Shown: positions 44,338-53,614, counted from the stretch's first letter. The stretch: DNA of 64,000 nt from Pannonibacter phragmitetus DSM 14782 (GCF_000382365.1 NZ_KB908219.1:62001-126000), one strand, 5' to 3'. Program-made: numbers and translations. Notes: a model not told the origin generated them from the sequence alone.

Positions 44338-45561
44338 TCACTCCGCCGGGCGGAGCGTGCGACGCCAGGGGAGGTCGACCTCGTTGCCGGCATCCGGGTT
44401 GAGCGGAATGAGGCGGGAGAGGGCGAGGCTGGTGAGCGCCATGGCAGCGCCCGCCAGAAACACCGCCGCCGGAGACACCAGCCAGAGCAGGCCGAAGACC
44501 ACCGGAATGAAAACCGCGGCAATGTGGTTGATGGTGAAGGCTACGCCTGCAGTGGGGGCGATGTCGGCCGGGTCGGCGATCTTCTGGAAATAGGTGCGCA
44601 TGGCAATGGCGATAGCGAAGAACATGTGGTCGATCACATAAAGCGCCGCAGCCGCATGGGCATTGGTGACGAAGGCATAGCCCACGAAGACGCAGAACAG
44701 GCCGGAATATTCGATGGCCAGCGACCGGCGCTCGCCGATGCGCACGATCATCGATCCGATCTTCGGGGCAATCAGCATGTTGATCAGGCCGTTGATCAGG
44801 AAAAGACCGGCCACCTCATGCACGTCATAGCCGAAGCGCTCGACCATCAGGAAACCGGCAAAGACGGTGAAGATCTGCCGCCGTGCACCGGCCATGAAGG
44901 TGAGGGCGTAGTAGAGCCAGTAGCGCTTGCGCAGCACCAGCTTCTTGTGCTGCGGCACACCTTCGCGGAAACGCGGGAAGATGATGAGCAGTGCGGCCAG
45001 AGCCACGAAGGTGGTGAGGCCTGAGATGAGAAAGACGGTGGTGAAGCTGAGATCAAACGCCTTCCAGCCCACGAGGATCAGCGAATAGGCGATCAACTGC
45101 GCGAAGGCGCCCACAGCCAGGATCTTGCCCATGCCCGCTGCCGCCGTCGCCTTGGGCAGCCATTGCAGCGACAGGGACTGGGCCATGGTCTCATAATAAT
45201 GAAAGCCCACCGACATGATGAAGGTTGTCAGGTAGAATCCCATGGCTGAGGGGAAGTAGCCGGTGGCCGCGACGCCGAGCCCGAGGAAGGCGAGGGAGAC
45301 ATAGGCCAGCGTCTGTTCGCGCATCACCAGCAGCAGATAGACGGCGGTGAAGGCCAGGAAACCCGGGATCTCGCGGATCGACTGCTGGATGCCGATCTCG
45401 CGGCCGGTGAATTCCAGCTCGTGCACGGCGAAATTGTTGACTAGGTTCCACCATCCGGCAAAGGACAGCTGCATCGCCCCGGCCATGAGCATCAGCAGCA
45501 GCAGCGGCGAGCGCCAGCCGGTTGCGGTCATCGGGTCTGCGGTTTTCGTGAAGAAGCTCAT
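44338..45561 (-). CDS. MFS transporter
   Basis: 407 residues, about 12 hydrophobic helices. The N-terminal half contains EIGIQQSIREIPGFLAFTAVYLLL and FHYYETMAQSLSLQWLPKATAAAGMGKI; the second half has FGYDVHEVAGLFLINGLINMLIAPKIGSMIVRIGERRSL, the MFS loop between helices 8 and 9. No substrate can be inferred. Divergent from the universal stress gene and convergent with the ferredoxin. Start has a weak ribosome site. Confidence 0.8.
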   Translation of the reverse strand: MSFFTKTADPMTATGWRSPLLLLMLMAGAMQLSFAGWWNLVNNFAVHELEFTGREIGIQQSIREIPGFLAFTAVYLLLVMREQTLAYVSLAFLGLGVAATGYFPSAMGFYLTTFIMSVGFHYYETMAQSLSLQWLPKATAAAGMGKILAVGAFAQLIAYSLILVGWKAFDLSFTTVFLISGLTTFVALAALLIIFPRFREGVPQHKKLVLRKRYWLYYALTFMAGARRQIFTVFAGFLMVERFGYDVHEVAGLFLINGLINMLIAPKIGSMIVRIGERRSLAIEYSGLFCVFVGYAFVTNAHAAAALYVIDHMFFAIAIAMRTYFQKIADPADIAPTAGVAFTINHIAAVFIPVVFGLLWLVSPAAVFLAGAAMALTSLALSRLIPLNPDAGNEVDLPWRRTLRPAE

Positions 45562-45754
45562 GATCGGTCATGCCAGAAGGGGAAGGATATCTTGCGCCCG
45601 TCTTCAGCGGCGGGGCAGTGGTTCTTACAAGGCACAGATCCGGCGCTTCTGCGCAAGGTCAGCAAAGGCTGGAACCATGTATTCGGCAAAATGAGCCCGC
45701 TTGCCCGGTTTTGCCGCCAGCCGGCAGGATTTCATCGAAAAGCCGCAAAAATTC

Positions 45755-45768
45755 TTGATCTTTCTCAA
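45755..45768. promoter_or_regulatory. FNR-like box upstream of the universal stress gene
   Basis: TTGAT-CTTT-CTCAA, 9 of 10 consensus positions, centred about 72 nt before the uspA-like start. Confidence 0.4.
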
Positions 45769-45833
45769 CGCAGGAAGTCGAGCCGGGAGGCAAGCTTCTC
45801 TTGGCTCAATGATATGCAAAGAGGAGACGTGCC

Positions 45834-46265
45834 ATGTTCGACACCATTCTGGTCCCGGTGGATCCGGCTGAACCGAAGTTTTCCGCCCCGGCCCTGGAGG
45901 CTGCGGCACGCTTTGCCAATGACTATGGCAGCAAGGTCCGTCTCGTCGCGGTTCTGGCGCAGACGCAGGGGTTCATCGCCAGCTACCTGCCGGAAGATTT
46001 CGAAAGCAAGGCCATGGGCGAAACCCGTGCCATGCTGGAAGACCTCGCAAAGGGCATGGGACTGGCGGACGGGCGCGTCTCGGGCGTGGTGCGCAGCGGC
46101 AGCGTCTATCATGAGATCATCGAAGAAGCGCGCTTCATCAAGGCAGGCCTCATCGTGATGGAATCCCACCGCCCGGGCCTTGCCACCTATCTCATCGGCT
46201 CCAACGCCGCCCACGTTGTCCGGCACGCCCCCTGCTCGGTGCTGGTGCTGCGTCCGGAGAAGTGA
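45834..46265 (+). CDS. Universal stress protein (UspA family)
   Basis: 143-residue single Usp domain. N-terminal MFDTILVPVDPAEPKFSAPALEAAARFA and C-terminal LIVMESHRPGLATYLIGSNAAHVVRHAPCSVLVLRPE frame the fold; the latter is a variant of the G-x2-G-x9-G-S/T nucleotide motif. The family protects cells in stasis and oxygen limitation. GAGGAG precedes the ATG. An FNR-like box upstream would fit anaerobic or microaerobic control. Confidence 0.9.
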   Translation: MFDTILVPVDPAEPKFSAPALEAAARFANDYGSKVRLVAVLAQTQGFIASYLPEDFESKAMGETRAMLEDLAKGMGLADGRVSGVVRSGSVYHEIIEEARFIKAGLIVMESHRPGLATYLIGSNAAHVVRHAPCSVLVLRPEK

Positions 46266-46281
46266 GGTTTCAGCCGTGATC

Positions 46282-46312
46282 GGGCGTTTTCCGGGTCTGC
46301 CGGAAAGCGCCC
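46282..46312. terminator. Bidirectional terminator between uspA-like and VWA genes
   Basis: 13-pair stem (GGGCGTTTTCCGG / CCGGAAAGCGCCC, one G-T pair) with a 5-nt loop. Its right base abuts the TAA stop of the minus-strand gene. Confidence 0.75.
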
Positions 46313-47488
46313 TTACCGCGCCAGATCGCGCATGGCATCCGTAAGGCCTTCGAGGGTCATGGGATACATGCGCCCGCCCATCAACTCACGCATCATGCGG
46401 ATGGAATGGGTGTAGTCCCAATGTGCTTCCGGCACCGGGTTGAGCCATGCCGCACGGCTGTAGAGGCTGGTGATCCGCTGCATCCAGACAGCGCCCGCTT
46501 CCTCATTCCAGTGCTCGACTGAACCGCCCGGGTAAGCGATTTCATAGGGGCTCATCGAGGCATCGCCGACGAAGACCACCTTGTAGTCCGCCGGGTACTT
46601 GTGCAGCACGTCCATGGTGGCCATGCGCTCGGAATGGCGGCGGCGGTTCTCCTTCCACACATGCTCGTAGAGGCAATTGTGGAAGTAGAAATGCTCCATC
46701 ACCTTGAATTCTGACCGGGCTGCGGAAAACAGCTCCTCGCAGATGCGGATGTGGTCGTCCATAGACCCGCCGATGTCGAAGAACAGCAGCACCTTCACCG
46801 CGTTGCGCCGTTCGGGCCGCATCTTCACGTCGAGCAGGCCCTTGTGGGCGGTAGCGCGGACGGTGCCGTCGAGATCCAGCTCGTCAGCTGCACCCGTGCG
46901 GGCGAAGCGGCGCAGGCGCTTTAGCGCCACCTTGATGTTGCGGGTGCCCAGTTCAACCGTATCGTCGAGGTCCTTGAATTCGCGCTTGTCCCAGACCTTG
47001 ACGGCCCGCCGGTGGCGGCTTTCTGCCTGGCCGATGCGGATGCCTTCCGGGTTGTAGCCATAGGCGCCGAAAGGGGAGGTGCCGGCCGTGCCGATCCACT
47101 TGCTGCCGCCCTGATGGCGCTCCTTCTGCTCTTCGAGCCGCTGCTTCAGCGTCTCCATCAGCTTGTCGAAGCCGCCGAGGCTTTCGATCAGCGCCTTTTC
47201 CTCTTCGGTGAGGTGCTTTTCGGCGAGCTTGCGCAGCCACTCCTCGGGGATGTCCGCCTGCGGGGCGTCGGAGAGGAGATCGAGGCCCTTGAAAACCTGC
47301 GAGAAGATCCGGTCGAAGCGATCGAGGTTGCTCTCGTCCTTCACCAGCGCGGCGCGGGCGAGATAATAGAAATCCTCGACCCGCCGCCCGGCCAGATCCA
47401 GCTCCAGCGCGCGCATCAGGTCGAGATATTCCCGCAAGGAAACCGGCACCCCGGCGCTTTTCAGCTCTGAGAAGAACGTGATGAACAT
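46313..47488 (-). CDS. CoxE-like von Willebrand A-domain protein
   Basis: 391 residues. The N-terminal half (VPVSLREYLDLMRALELDLAG, DRFDRIFSQVFKG) and the Gly-rich SPFGAYGYNPEGIRIGQ are characteristic of CoxE-like VWA proteins. The C-terminal VWA domain begins KVLLFFDIGGSMDDHIR with the D-x-G-x-S metal site. Such proteins work with MoxR AAA+ ATPases as chaperone pairs for metal-centre or complex maturation. The MoxR gene lies 5 kb upstream on the same strand with five genes between. Start codon at 47488. Confidence 0.88.
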   Translation of the reverse strand: MFITFFSELKSAGVPVSLREYLDLMRALELDLAGRRVEDFYYLARAALVKDESNLDRFDRIFSQVFKGLDLLSDAPQADIPEEWLRKLAEKHLTEEEKALIESLGGFDKLMETLKQRLEEQKERHQGGSKWIGTAGTSPFGAYGYNPEGIRIGQAESRHRRAVKVWDKREFKDLDDTVELGTRNIKVALKRLRRFARTGAADELDLDGTVRATAHKGLLDVKMRPERRNAVKVLLFFDIGGSMDDHIRICEELFSAARSEFKVMEHFYFHNCLYEHVWKENRRRHSERMATMDVLHKYPADYKVVFVGDASMSPYEIAYPGGSVEHWNEEAGAVWMQRITSLYSRAAWLNPVPEAHWDYTHSIRMMRELMGGRMYPMTLEGLTDAMRDLAR

Positions 47489-47541
47489 GGCCAGACGTTA
47501 GGCCCGTCCATCACGCCTGTCGAGATTGCTTTTGGAACCGG

Positions 47542-48639
47542 TCATCCGCCAGGCTTCATTTCCGGATGCAGCGTCTTGCCAAGCACATGGGTGTCGTGGC
47601 GGATGACGTGGTGGGCCGCCCCGACGATCAGCGGGTCAGGTTCGCCGACGAGATGGGTATCCTTGTCCGGATAGGGCAGGGAATTGAGAAAGTGCTCCAT
47701 GCAGTTCAGCCGGGCGCGCTTCTTGTCGTCGGACTTGACGATGGTCCAGGGCGCATCGGCGGTGTCGGTGTAGAAGAACATCGCCTCCTTCGCCTCGGTG
47801 TAGTCGTCCCACTTGTCCAGCGAGGCAATGTCGATGGGCGACAGCTTCCACTGCTTCAGCGGGTCGGTCTGGCGCTCCATGAAGCGGCGGCGCTGCTCTT
47901 CGCGGCTGACGGAGAACCAGTATTTGAACAGGTGGATGCCGTCGCGCACCATCATGCGCTCGATTTCCGGGCACTGGCGCATGAATTCCAGATACTGGCT
48001 GGCGCTGCAAAAGCCCATGACGCGTTCCACGCCCGCCCGGTTGTACCAGGAGCGGTCGAACAGAACCATTTCACCGCCGGAGGGCAGGTGATTGATGTAG
48101 CGCTGGAAATACCACTGCGAGGCCTCCTGCTCGGTCGGCTTCTGCAGGGCAACGACGGTGGCACCGCGCGGGTTTAGATGCTCCATGAAGCGCTTGATCG
48201 TGCCGCCTTTGCCTGCAGCGTCGCGGCCCTCAAACAGGATGACCACACGCTGGCCGGTTTCCTTGATCCAGCGCTGCGCCTTCAGCAGTTCGGCCTGAAG
48301 CTTTGCCTTGCGCTGTTCATAGGGCTCCCGGCGCATGGGGCTGGCGTAAGGGTAGGTGCCGCTTTCAAACAGCTCGTGGATCGCCGCCGGGTCATGGCGC
48401 AGTTCGGCCAGCGTCTTGCGCGGCTTGGAGGGAACCGGGGCAACGGCTGGTTCAGGGGCCGCTTCCGGTGCTGCGGCAAGTTCTGTCTCCTGCTGCGGTG
48501 CAGCAAGCGTCTCTGCCGGCAACTCTGCAACGGGCACAGGTGCTGCCTCAGTGCTCTCTGCCGTCACCGGGAGAACTGCATCCGCAGCGGGCGCGGTGCG
48601 GGTGCCGCGCGGCTTGCGGGTTACAGTGCGATCGTCCAT
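47542..48639 (-). CDS. ppk2: Polyphosphate kinase 2 family protein
   Basis: 365 residues. An Ala/Pro/Glu-rich N-terminal extension of about 75 residues precedes a PPK2 domain. Walker A is ILFEGRDAAGKGGTIKRF (about 150), Walker B VLFDRSWYNRAGVERVMGF, and the lid region FKYWFSVSREEQRRRFMERQTDPLKQWKLSPID. A single PPK2 domain indicates polyphosphate-driven NDP (or NMP) phosphorylation. An FNR-type dyad is centred about 67 nt before the start. The gene sits between the VWA and YcjF genes, all minus. Confidence 0.92.
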   Translation of the reverse strand: MDDRTVTRKPRGTRTAPAADAVLPVTAESTEAAPVPVAELPAETLAAPQQETELAAAPEAAPEPAVAPVPSKPRKTLAELRHDPAAIHELFESGTYPYASPMRREPYEQRKAKLQAELLKAQRWIKETGQRVVILFEGRDAAGKGGTIKRFMEHLNPRGATVVALQKPTEQEASQWYFQRYINHLPSGGEMVLFDRSWYNRAGVERVMGFCSASQYLEFMRQCPEIERMMVRDGIHLFKYWFSVSREEQRRRFMERQTDPLKQWKLSPIDIASLDKWDDYTEAKEAMFFYTDTADAPWTIVKSDDKKRARLNCMEHFLNSLPYPDKDTHLVGEPDPLIVGAAHHVIRHDTHVLGKTLHPEMKPGG

Positions 48640-48696
48640 GGGCTTGCCTCCTCAGCCATTTCAACCGAAGCAGGCTAACAGAAACATCAAGTGCTG

Positions 48697-48714
48697 CCTT
48701 GACCGGGATCAAGG
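48697..48714. promoter_or_regulatory. FNR/NnrR-type box upstream of ppk2
   Basis: CCTTGAC-CGGG-ATCAAGG: extended symmetry GCCTTGA / TCAAGGC around the spacer, 9 of 10 consensus positions, 66 nt upstream of the ppk2 ATG. Confidence 0.5.
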
Positions 48715-48754
48715 CAAAAGTGCAAGGCCGTTGAGGAGCCGGATGCCAAACCGG

Positions 48755-49792
48755 TCATTCCGCCTTGCCGTCCTTCACCTCCGCGCTGCTGCGGGTCAGT
48801 TCGGACAGGAAATCCGAAATGCGCGGGCCGCGCTGGCCGATGAAGGGGGCGGGGCGGCAAACATCCGTTGCCGCAACGCCGATGCGGGCTGTCAGCAGGC
48901 CGTTGATGACGCCTTCGCCCAGCCGTGCCGAGAGTTTGGCGGCAAGGCCATGGCCCAGCACCTGCGAGACGAGGCTGTCGCCCGCCGCCATGCCGCCGGT
49001 GACGGCCAGATGCGTGCCCACCTGACGGGCAAGGCGCAGGAAGCCGGCGGTGCCGGGCCGTCCGCCATAAAGCGCGGAGAGGCGGCGGATGATGCGGATG
49101 TTTTCCGACAGCACCACGACGAGATCGAGCGCAGCACGCGGGCTGACTGCGGTGATGACGGAGACGCGCTTGGCGCTGTCGCTGACGATGCGCCGGGCGG
49201 CGGCATCCAGCGGGGCAAGGATCTCCCGTTCGGCCAGCACCACCAGATCGCGCCCGTCGATGACTTCGGCCATATGCGCCTTCAACGCAGCGCGGCCACG
49301 GGCTGTCTCCGGCCTATCCTTGTAGAGTTCGATCAGATCCGTCAGCGCGGCGCGGGCGGCCTTGGCGTCATCGGCCTCTGCTGCATCGGCCAGCGCCTGC
49401 CGCAAGTGGGTGATGCGGGACAGGCGCATCAGGCCGATGACCTCCCTTACCGCCAGTCCGAGGAAAGCGAGAACAGCCAGCGCGGTAAGGGCAAGGCCCA
49501 TCCAGCCCAGCCAGTCGGTGCGGGCAAAAAGATCACGGATCAGGGCATCCACCGAGAGGCCGAGGGCCAGCATGGCAAGGCCGAGGAGGCCGCCTGCCAG
49601 CCAGCGGCCAAAGCGCAAGGGGGCGGAGCGCGGTTCGGCGGGCAGCAGGATGTCTTCTTCCGGGTTGCCGCTGGGTACGATGCGGGCCTCGTTGCGCAAG
49701 GGCGCGCCGAGCGAGCCATCGTCAAAGCGCACCCGCTCGTCATCAAGGCGGAAGGCCGTGGGGCGGCGGGGCTTGCGGGTCTCCTCGCTCAT
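48755..49792 (-). CDS. YcjF/DUF697-type membrane protein (TIGR01620 family)
   Basis: 345 residues. Two membrane helices in the first half (FGRWLAGGLLGLAMLALGLSVDALI and WMGLALTALAVLAFLGLAVREVI), then a DUF697 region (AVSPRAALDLVVVLSENIRIIRRLSALYGGRPGTAGFLRLARQV). The family always pairs with the YcjX GTPase-like protein and is linked to envelope or phage-shock stress. It overlaps ycjX by 4 nt (ATGA). Biochemical function is unknown. Confidence 0.88.
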   Translation of the reverse strand: MSEETRKPRRPTAFRLDDERVRFDDGSLGAPLRNEARIVPSGNPEEDILLPAEPRSAPLRFGRWLAGGLLGLAMLALGLSVDALIRDLFARTDWLGWMGLALTALAVLAFLGLAVREVIGLMRLSRITHLRQALADAAEADDAKAARAALTDLIELYKDRPETARGRAALKAHMAEVIDGRDLVVLAEREILAPLDAAARRIVSDSAKRVSVITAVSPRAALDLVVVLSENIRIIRRLSALYGGRPGTAGFLRLARQVGTHLAVTGGMAAGDSLVSQVLGHGLAAKLSARLGEGVINGLLTARIGVAATDVCRPAPFIGQRGPRISDFLSELTRSSAEVKDGKAE

Positions 49793-51312
49793 GCGATGCG
49801 GTCTCCGATCAGGAAGTTGAGCGCCCGGTCGAGCCGGATGTGGGGCAGGGACAGTGTCAGCCCTTCGGCAGTCCGCTCCAGATGCGGCGGGCGGAAGCGC
49901 ACAAAGCGCAGGCCGTCTTCATGCGAAGATTCATGACGTGCATGTGCTTCACGTTCTGATTCAGATTCAAGGCTCTGAACTCGCGCAGATTTTGATTCAA
50001 GCGATTGGAAAAGTGATTCCGGATCTGATGGTAAGTCACCGGGAAACATGGCGATTTCGGTTTTTCCATCGAAGGTGTCACCGTTGACGCGCTCGCCCGG
50101 AAGCGGGGTGCCGAGGATGGCCGGAAGCTCTTCGCCTGCATGGCGCACGGTGGCCTCGCGGGTGGCACGGACGGCGGCGAGTGCCAGCACATCCACCCCG
50201 GCGCCGCTGAATTCGGCATGCTCGATGCCCCGCGTCACCAGCCGTTTCAGGATGGCTTCCAGCCGGTCGTGATCGTCCCGGTGCAGGTGGTCGGCCTTGG
50301 TGGCGGCAAAGAGGATGCGGTCGATCCGGCGGGTCAGGATCGAGGCCAGCCAGCTTGCCTTGCCGGGGCGGAAGGAGGTGAGGACCTGCCCCAGTGCCGT
50401 CTCCAGATCGCGCAGGGCCTCAGGCCCCGCATTAAGTGCCTGCAGCGCATCCACCAGCACGATCTGCCGGTCGAGCCGGGCGAAGTGCTCGCGGAAGAAG
50501 GGCCGCACCACATGCTTGCGGTAGGCCTCGTAGCGGCGTTCCATCATGGCCCAGAGCGAGCCTGCCGGTGCTGCGCCGCTCTCCGGCAGGGCCAGCGGGG
50601 CGAAGGTGAGGGCGGGCGAGCCGTCAAGATCGCCCGGCATCAGGAACCGGCCCGGCGGCAGCATGGAGAGAGCGTGCTCCTCAGCCCTGCAGCCGGCGAG
50701 ATAGGCGGTAAAGGCCCTGGCCAGCGCCCGCGCATCGGTTTCGCTTTCAGGGGCTGCCGGGTCATGCCGGGCAAGCTCGCAGAGGTAAGGCGTTGCCACG
50801 GACGCACGCGCGGGCGAGCGGGCCAGCGTCATCGCTTCGGCACTGAACTGACGGTAGTCCTTCGCCAGCAGCGGCAGGTCCAGCAGCCATTCGCCGGGAT
50901 AGTCGATGATGTCGAGATGCAGCTTGCCGCGCCCGAGCTTGCGGGTGAGGAAGGAGGCTGATTCATATTCGATGGTGAGGCGCAGCTCCGACACCTGCCG
51001 GGTGGACTGGGGCCAGATCCGCTCCTTCACCAGTGCGTCCACATGCGCCTCATAGTCGAAGCGCGGCACGGCATCGTCCGGCTGCGGCTGCAGCGACACG
51101 CGGGTGATGCGCCGCCCGGCAGCAGCATCGAACAGCGGCAGGCGCCCGCCATGCAGCAGATTATGGACGAGGGCGGTGATGAACACGGTCTTGCCGGCCC
51201 TCGCAAGGCCGGTGACGCCCAGCCGCAAGGTGGGCACGCCAAGACCGGATGCGCTCTCGGCAAGGTTCTCCAGCGCCAGAAGCGCCTCATCGGCAAGGGA
51301 AGAGAGTTTCAT
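49789..51312 (-). CDS. YcjX-family P-loop NTPase (DUF463)
   Basis: 507 residues with Walker A TGLARAGKTVFITALVHNLLHGG (about 33-55), IIDYPGEWLLDLPLLAKDYRQFS (Walker B-like DYPGEW) and a NKxD-like AATKADHLHRDDHDRLEAIL segment, features of the YcjX stress-induced GTPase family. A stretch near residues 445-460 is unusually rich in ESESE-type residues. It is coupled to ycjF. The stem-loop upstream separates it from sixA. Confidence 0.88.
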   Translation of the reverse strand: MKLSSLADEALLALENLAESASGLGVPTLRLGVTGLARAGKTVFITALVHNLLHGGRLPLFDAAAGRRITRVSLQPQPDDAVPRFDYEAHVDALVKERIWPQSTRQVSELRLTIEYESASFLTRKLGRGKLHLDIIDYPGEWLLDLPLLAKDYRQFSAEAMTLARSPARASVATPYLCELARHDPAAPESETDARALARAFTAYLAGCRAEEHALSMLPPGRFLMPGDLDGSPALTFAPLALPESGAAPAGSLWAMMERRYEAYRKHVVRPFFREHFARLDRQIVLVDALQALNAGPEALRDLETALGQVLTSFRPGKASWLASILTRRIDRILFAATKADHLHRDDHDRLEAILKRLVTRGIEHAEFSGAGVDVLALAAVRATREATVRHAGEELPAILGTPLPGERVNGDTFDGKTEIAMFPGDLPSDPESLFQSLESKSARVQSLESESEREAHARHESSHEDGLRFVRFRPPHLERTAEGLTLSLPHIRLDRALNFLIGDRIA

Positions 51313-51325
51313 GTCTGTCCTGTGT

Positions 51326-51353
51326 CTCCGGCCTTCATATGGGAAGGCCGGAG
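51326..51353 (-). terminator. Stem-loop after sixA
   Basis: Perfect 11-bp stem CTCCGGCCTTC / GAAGGCCGGAG with a 6-nt loop between sixA and ycjX; no U tract. Confidence 0.5.
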
Positions 51354-51381
51354 CCCTTGCGCAAATGTGCCCGAGAGCGGG

Positions 51382-51900
51382 TCACTCCGGCAGAAGGCGC
51401 GGCTGGATGAAATGCTGCAGCGTGCAACTCAGCGGCAGCAGGCCAGACCAGGAGGCGGCAGGGCTTTCCAGCACCGCTAGGGCACCGGTCGGGTACTTGG
51501 TTTCCAGCGCCGCCCAGCCAACGCCGGAGCCGGGAATGGCCAGCTCGCAGGCCGTGTCATGTGTGGCCGGATTGTGGGCGATCAGCATCAGGGTTTGCGC
51601 CTCGCCGCCTTCCTCTCGCAGGAAGCTGATGTAGTCGCTTTCACCTTCCTCATAGATGCGCCGCGTCAGGCGGATCTCCGTCTCTCCGCCCAACACGGGC
51701 AGGAGCGCGGCCAGCGTCATGCGGGTGCGCAGGGCGGTGGAGCAGAGGATCAGATCCGGCTTGAGGCCTTCCTCCGCAATCCATCGCGCCATCCGCCGTG
51801 CGGCATCCTCGCCCCGCGCATTGAGCGGGCGGTCATGATCATGAAGCCCAGGCGTGTTCCAGTCGGATTTGGCATGGCGCAGAAGCAGCAGTCGCGGCAA
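51382..51900 (-). CDS. SixA-type histidine phosphatase
   Basis: 172 residues with the RHG-like motif LLLLRHAKSDW near the N-terminus, LNARGEDAARRMARWI, a downstream LILCSTALRTRMT and MLIAHNPATHDTAC with the second catalytic His. The family (SixA) dephosphorylates phosphohistidine in Hpt or PTS proteins. I propose TTG at 51900 as start because GGAG sits 8 nt upstream and the mature fold begins there; an ATG at 51966 would add 22 residues without family similarity. Confidence 0.85.
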   Translation of the reverse strand: MPRLLLLRHAKSDWNTPGLHDHDRPLNARGEDAARRMARWIAEEGLKPDLILCSTALRTRMTLAALLPVLGGETEIRLTRRIYEEGESDYISFLREEGGEAQTLMLIAHNPATHDTACELAIPGSGVGWAALETKYPTGALAVLESPAASWSGLLPLSCTLQHFIQPRLLPE

Positions 51901-51988
51901 GGGCGTGTCTCCGGTTGGCGTTTGTCGCGGCCATCCTGAGGGGTGCAGCGTCCTCTGGCAAGGCAACCCTGTGGTTCCACGTAGGAAA

Positions 51989-52561
51989 TCAGTTCTGTGC
52001 CTTCAGCATCTCCACCACCGCGTTGAAGGCTGGCTCGACGGCTTGTTCGTGGAAGGGCAGGGAATAATGGATCCAGACGGTGTAGTCGGCACTCTTGCCG
52101 GACATGGGCCACAGGGTCTCGCACAGCATCCGGCCCTCGCCGCCGCCCGTGGTGAAGGTGATGCCGCTGGCGGCAATGCCGGAGAGTGCAAGCTCCTTGT
52201 AGCCTGCTGCCTGATACCCGGTCTTGAACTTGCCTGCCTCCCGCCGCGCCATACCTTGCTGAAAGGCGCTGACCACAACCTGAATGCCGCCCGTTTCGTC
52301 AACATAGATGCAGCTGGCGACACGGTTGTTGACGGTGGGCATCACCTTCGACCGGGTCAGCCCGCCCACTTCGTTGGGGCACCGGAAACCGGTGAAATGG
52401 CGCATGCCCTGCGCGTCGTTGATCCACCCGGCCTCGTATTCGTTCTGCACGGATGGTGCCGCGGTCTGGGCAGATGCAGGCAGGGCGGCGCAGGCAAAAA
52501 CCAGCGCGGCAGAAATTGCCGCAACACGGCGCCAGCCCGCAAAAGCCGCCCGGAAGGCCAT
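51989..52561 (-). CDS. Predicted secreted protein, unknown function
   Basis: 190 residues starting MAFRAAFAGWRRVAAISAALVFACAALPASAQ, a clear Sec signal. The mature part (AGWINDAQGMRHFTGFRCPNEVGGL, RVASCIYVDETGGIQVVVSAF, MLCETLWPMSGKSADYTVWIHYSLPFHE) has three cysteines and repeated aromatic residues, and no family I can name. The ATG lies one base after the moxR stop, so it is co-translated with the ATPase. Confidence 0.75.
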   Translation of the reverse strand: MAFRAAFAGWRRVAAISAALVFACAALPASAQTAAPSVQNEYEAGWINDAQGMRHFTGFRCPNEVGGLTRSKVMPTVNNRVASCIYVDETGGIQVVVSAFQQGMARREAGKFKTGYQAAGYKELALSGIAASGITFTTGGGEGRMLCETLWPMSGKSADYTVWIHYSLPFHEQAVEPAFNAVVEMLKAQN

Positions 52562-52562
52562 C

Positions 52563-53408
52563 TCAGCGTTGCTCCCGCCGGGCCATGAAGGCCAGCCGCT
52601 CGAACAGATGCACGTCCTGCTCGTTCTTGAGTAGGGCGCCATGCAGCGGCGGGACAAGCTTGCGCGGATCGCGTTCGCGCAACGCGTCAGCGTCGATATC
52701 CTCATTGAGCAGCAGTTTGATCCAGTCGATCAACTCCGAGGTTGAGGGCTTCTTCTTCAGGCCCGCCACGTCGCGGATGTCATAGAACAGGTTCAGCGCC
52801 TCGCGCAGCAGCTTGTCCTTGAGGCCGGGAAAATGCACGGCAACGATTTCCGCCATGGTCTCCCGGTCCGGGAAGCGGATGTAGTGGAAGAAACAGCGGC
52901 GCAGGAAGGCGTCCGGCAGATCCTTCTCGTTGTTGGAGGTGATGATCACCACGGGCCGCTGGCGGGCCTTCACCATTTCGCCGGTCTCGTAGACGAAGAA
53001 CTCCATCCGGTCGAGTTCCTGCAACAGGTCATTGGGGAACTCGATGTCGGCCTTGTCGATCTCGTCGATCAGCAGCACGGGCTTCACCGGGCTTTCGAAG
53101 GCTTCCCAGAGCTTGCCCTTGCCGATGTAGTTGCGGATGTCGCGCACCCGCTCATCGCCCAGCTGGCTGTCGCGCAGGCGGGAGACGGCGTCATATTCAT
53201 AAAGGCCCTGCTGCGCCTTGGTGGTGGACTTGACGTGCCATTCCAGAAGAGGCGCACCAAGAGCCCTGGCCACTTCATGGGCGAGCACGGTTTTGCCCGT
53301 GCCCGGCTCCCCCTTCACAAGAAGCGGGCGTTCCAGCGCAACGGCTGCATTGACCGCGACCCGCAGGTCGTCCGTGGCGATATAGTCCTGTGTTCCCTCA
53401 AAGCGCAT
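52563..53408 (-). CDS. MoxR-family AAA+ ATPase
   Basis: 281 residues: Walker A VKGEPGTGKTVLAHEVA (about 32), Walker B VLLIDEIDKADIEFPNDLLQELDRMEFFVY, sensor TSNNEKDLPDAFLRRCFFHYIRFPD and a C-terminal helical lid. MoxR/CoxD-type ATPases work with VWA proteins; the CoxE-like VWA gene at 46313 is the likely partner. Start at 53408 (MRFEGTQDYIATDD) fits the family; the open frame runs upstream to 53669 without conserved sequence. Divergent from flgE. Confidence 0.92.
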   Translation of the reverse strand: MRFEGTQDYIATDDLRVAVNAAVALERPLLVKGEPGTGKTVLAHEVARALGAPLLEWHVKSTTKAQQGLYEYDAVSRLRDSQLGDERVRDIRNYIGKGKLWEAFESPVKPVLLIDEIDKADIEFPNDLLQELDRMEFFVYETGEMVKARQRPVVIITSNNEKDLPDAFLRRCFFHYIRFPDRETMAEIVAVHFPGLKDKLLREALNLFYDIRDVAGLKKKPSTSELIDWIKLLLNEDIDADALRERDPRKLVPPLHGALLKNEQDVHLFERLAFMARREQR

Positions 53409-53614
53409 GCGTGCCTCGCAAACTGACTGTTGCGGGCAGAGTAGGGGCGTGCCCGTTCCCATGCAAGCTTTGCCGGGCAGGGACGGAATTGCCGGTTGCG
53501 CCCGGCAGTTTCTTCCCTTCCCGGCAGGAAAGTTCCGGCACTCTTCCGCCGCATTGTTTTCGGTTGATCGAAAAAGAGCAAATAAATCAAATGGATGAGC
53601 CCGTGACCATAATG

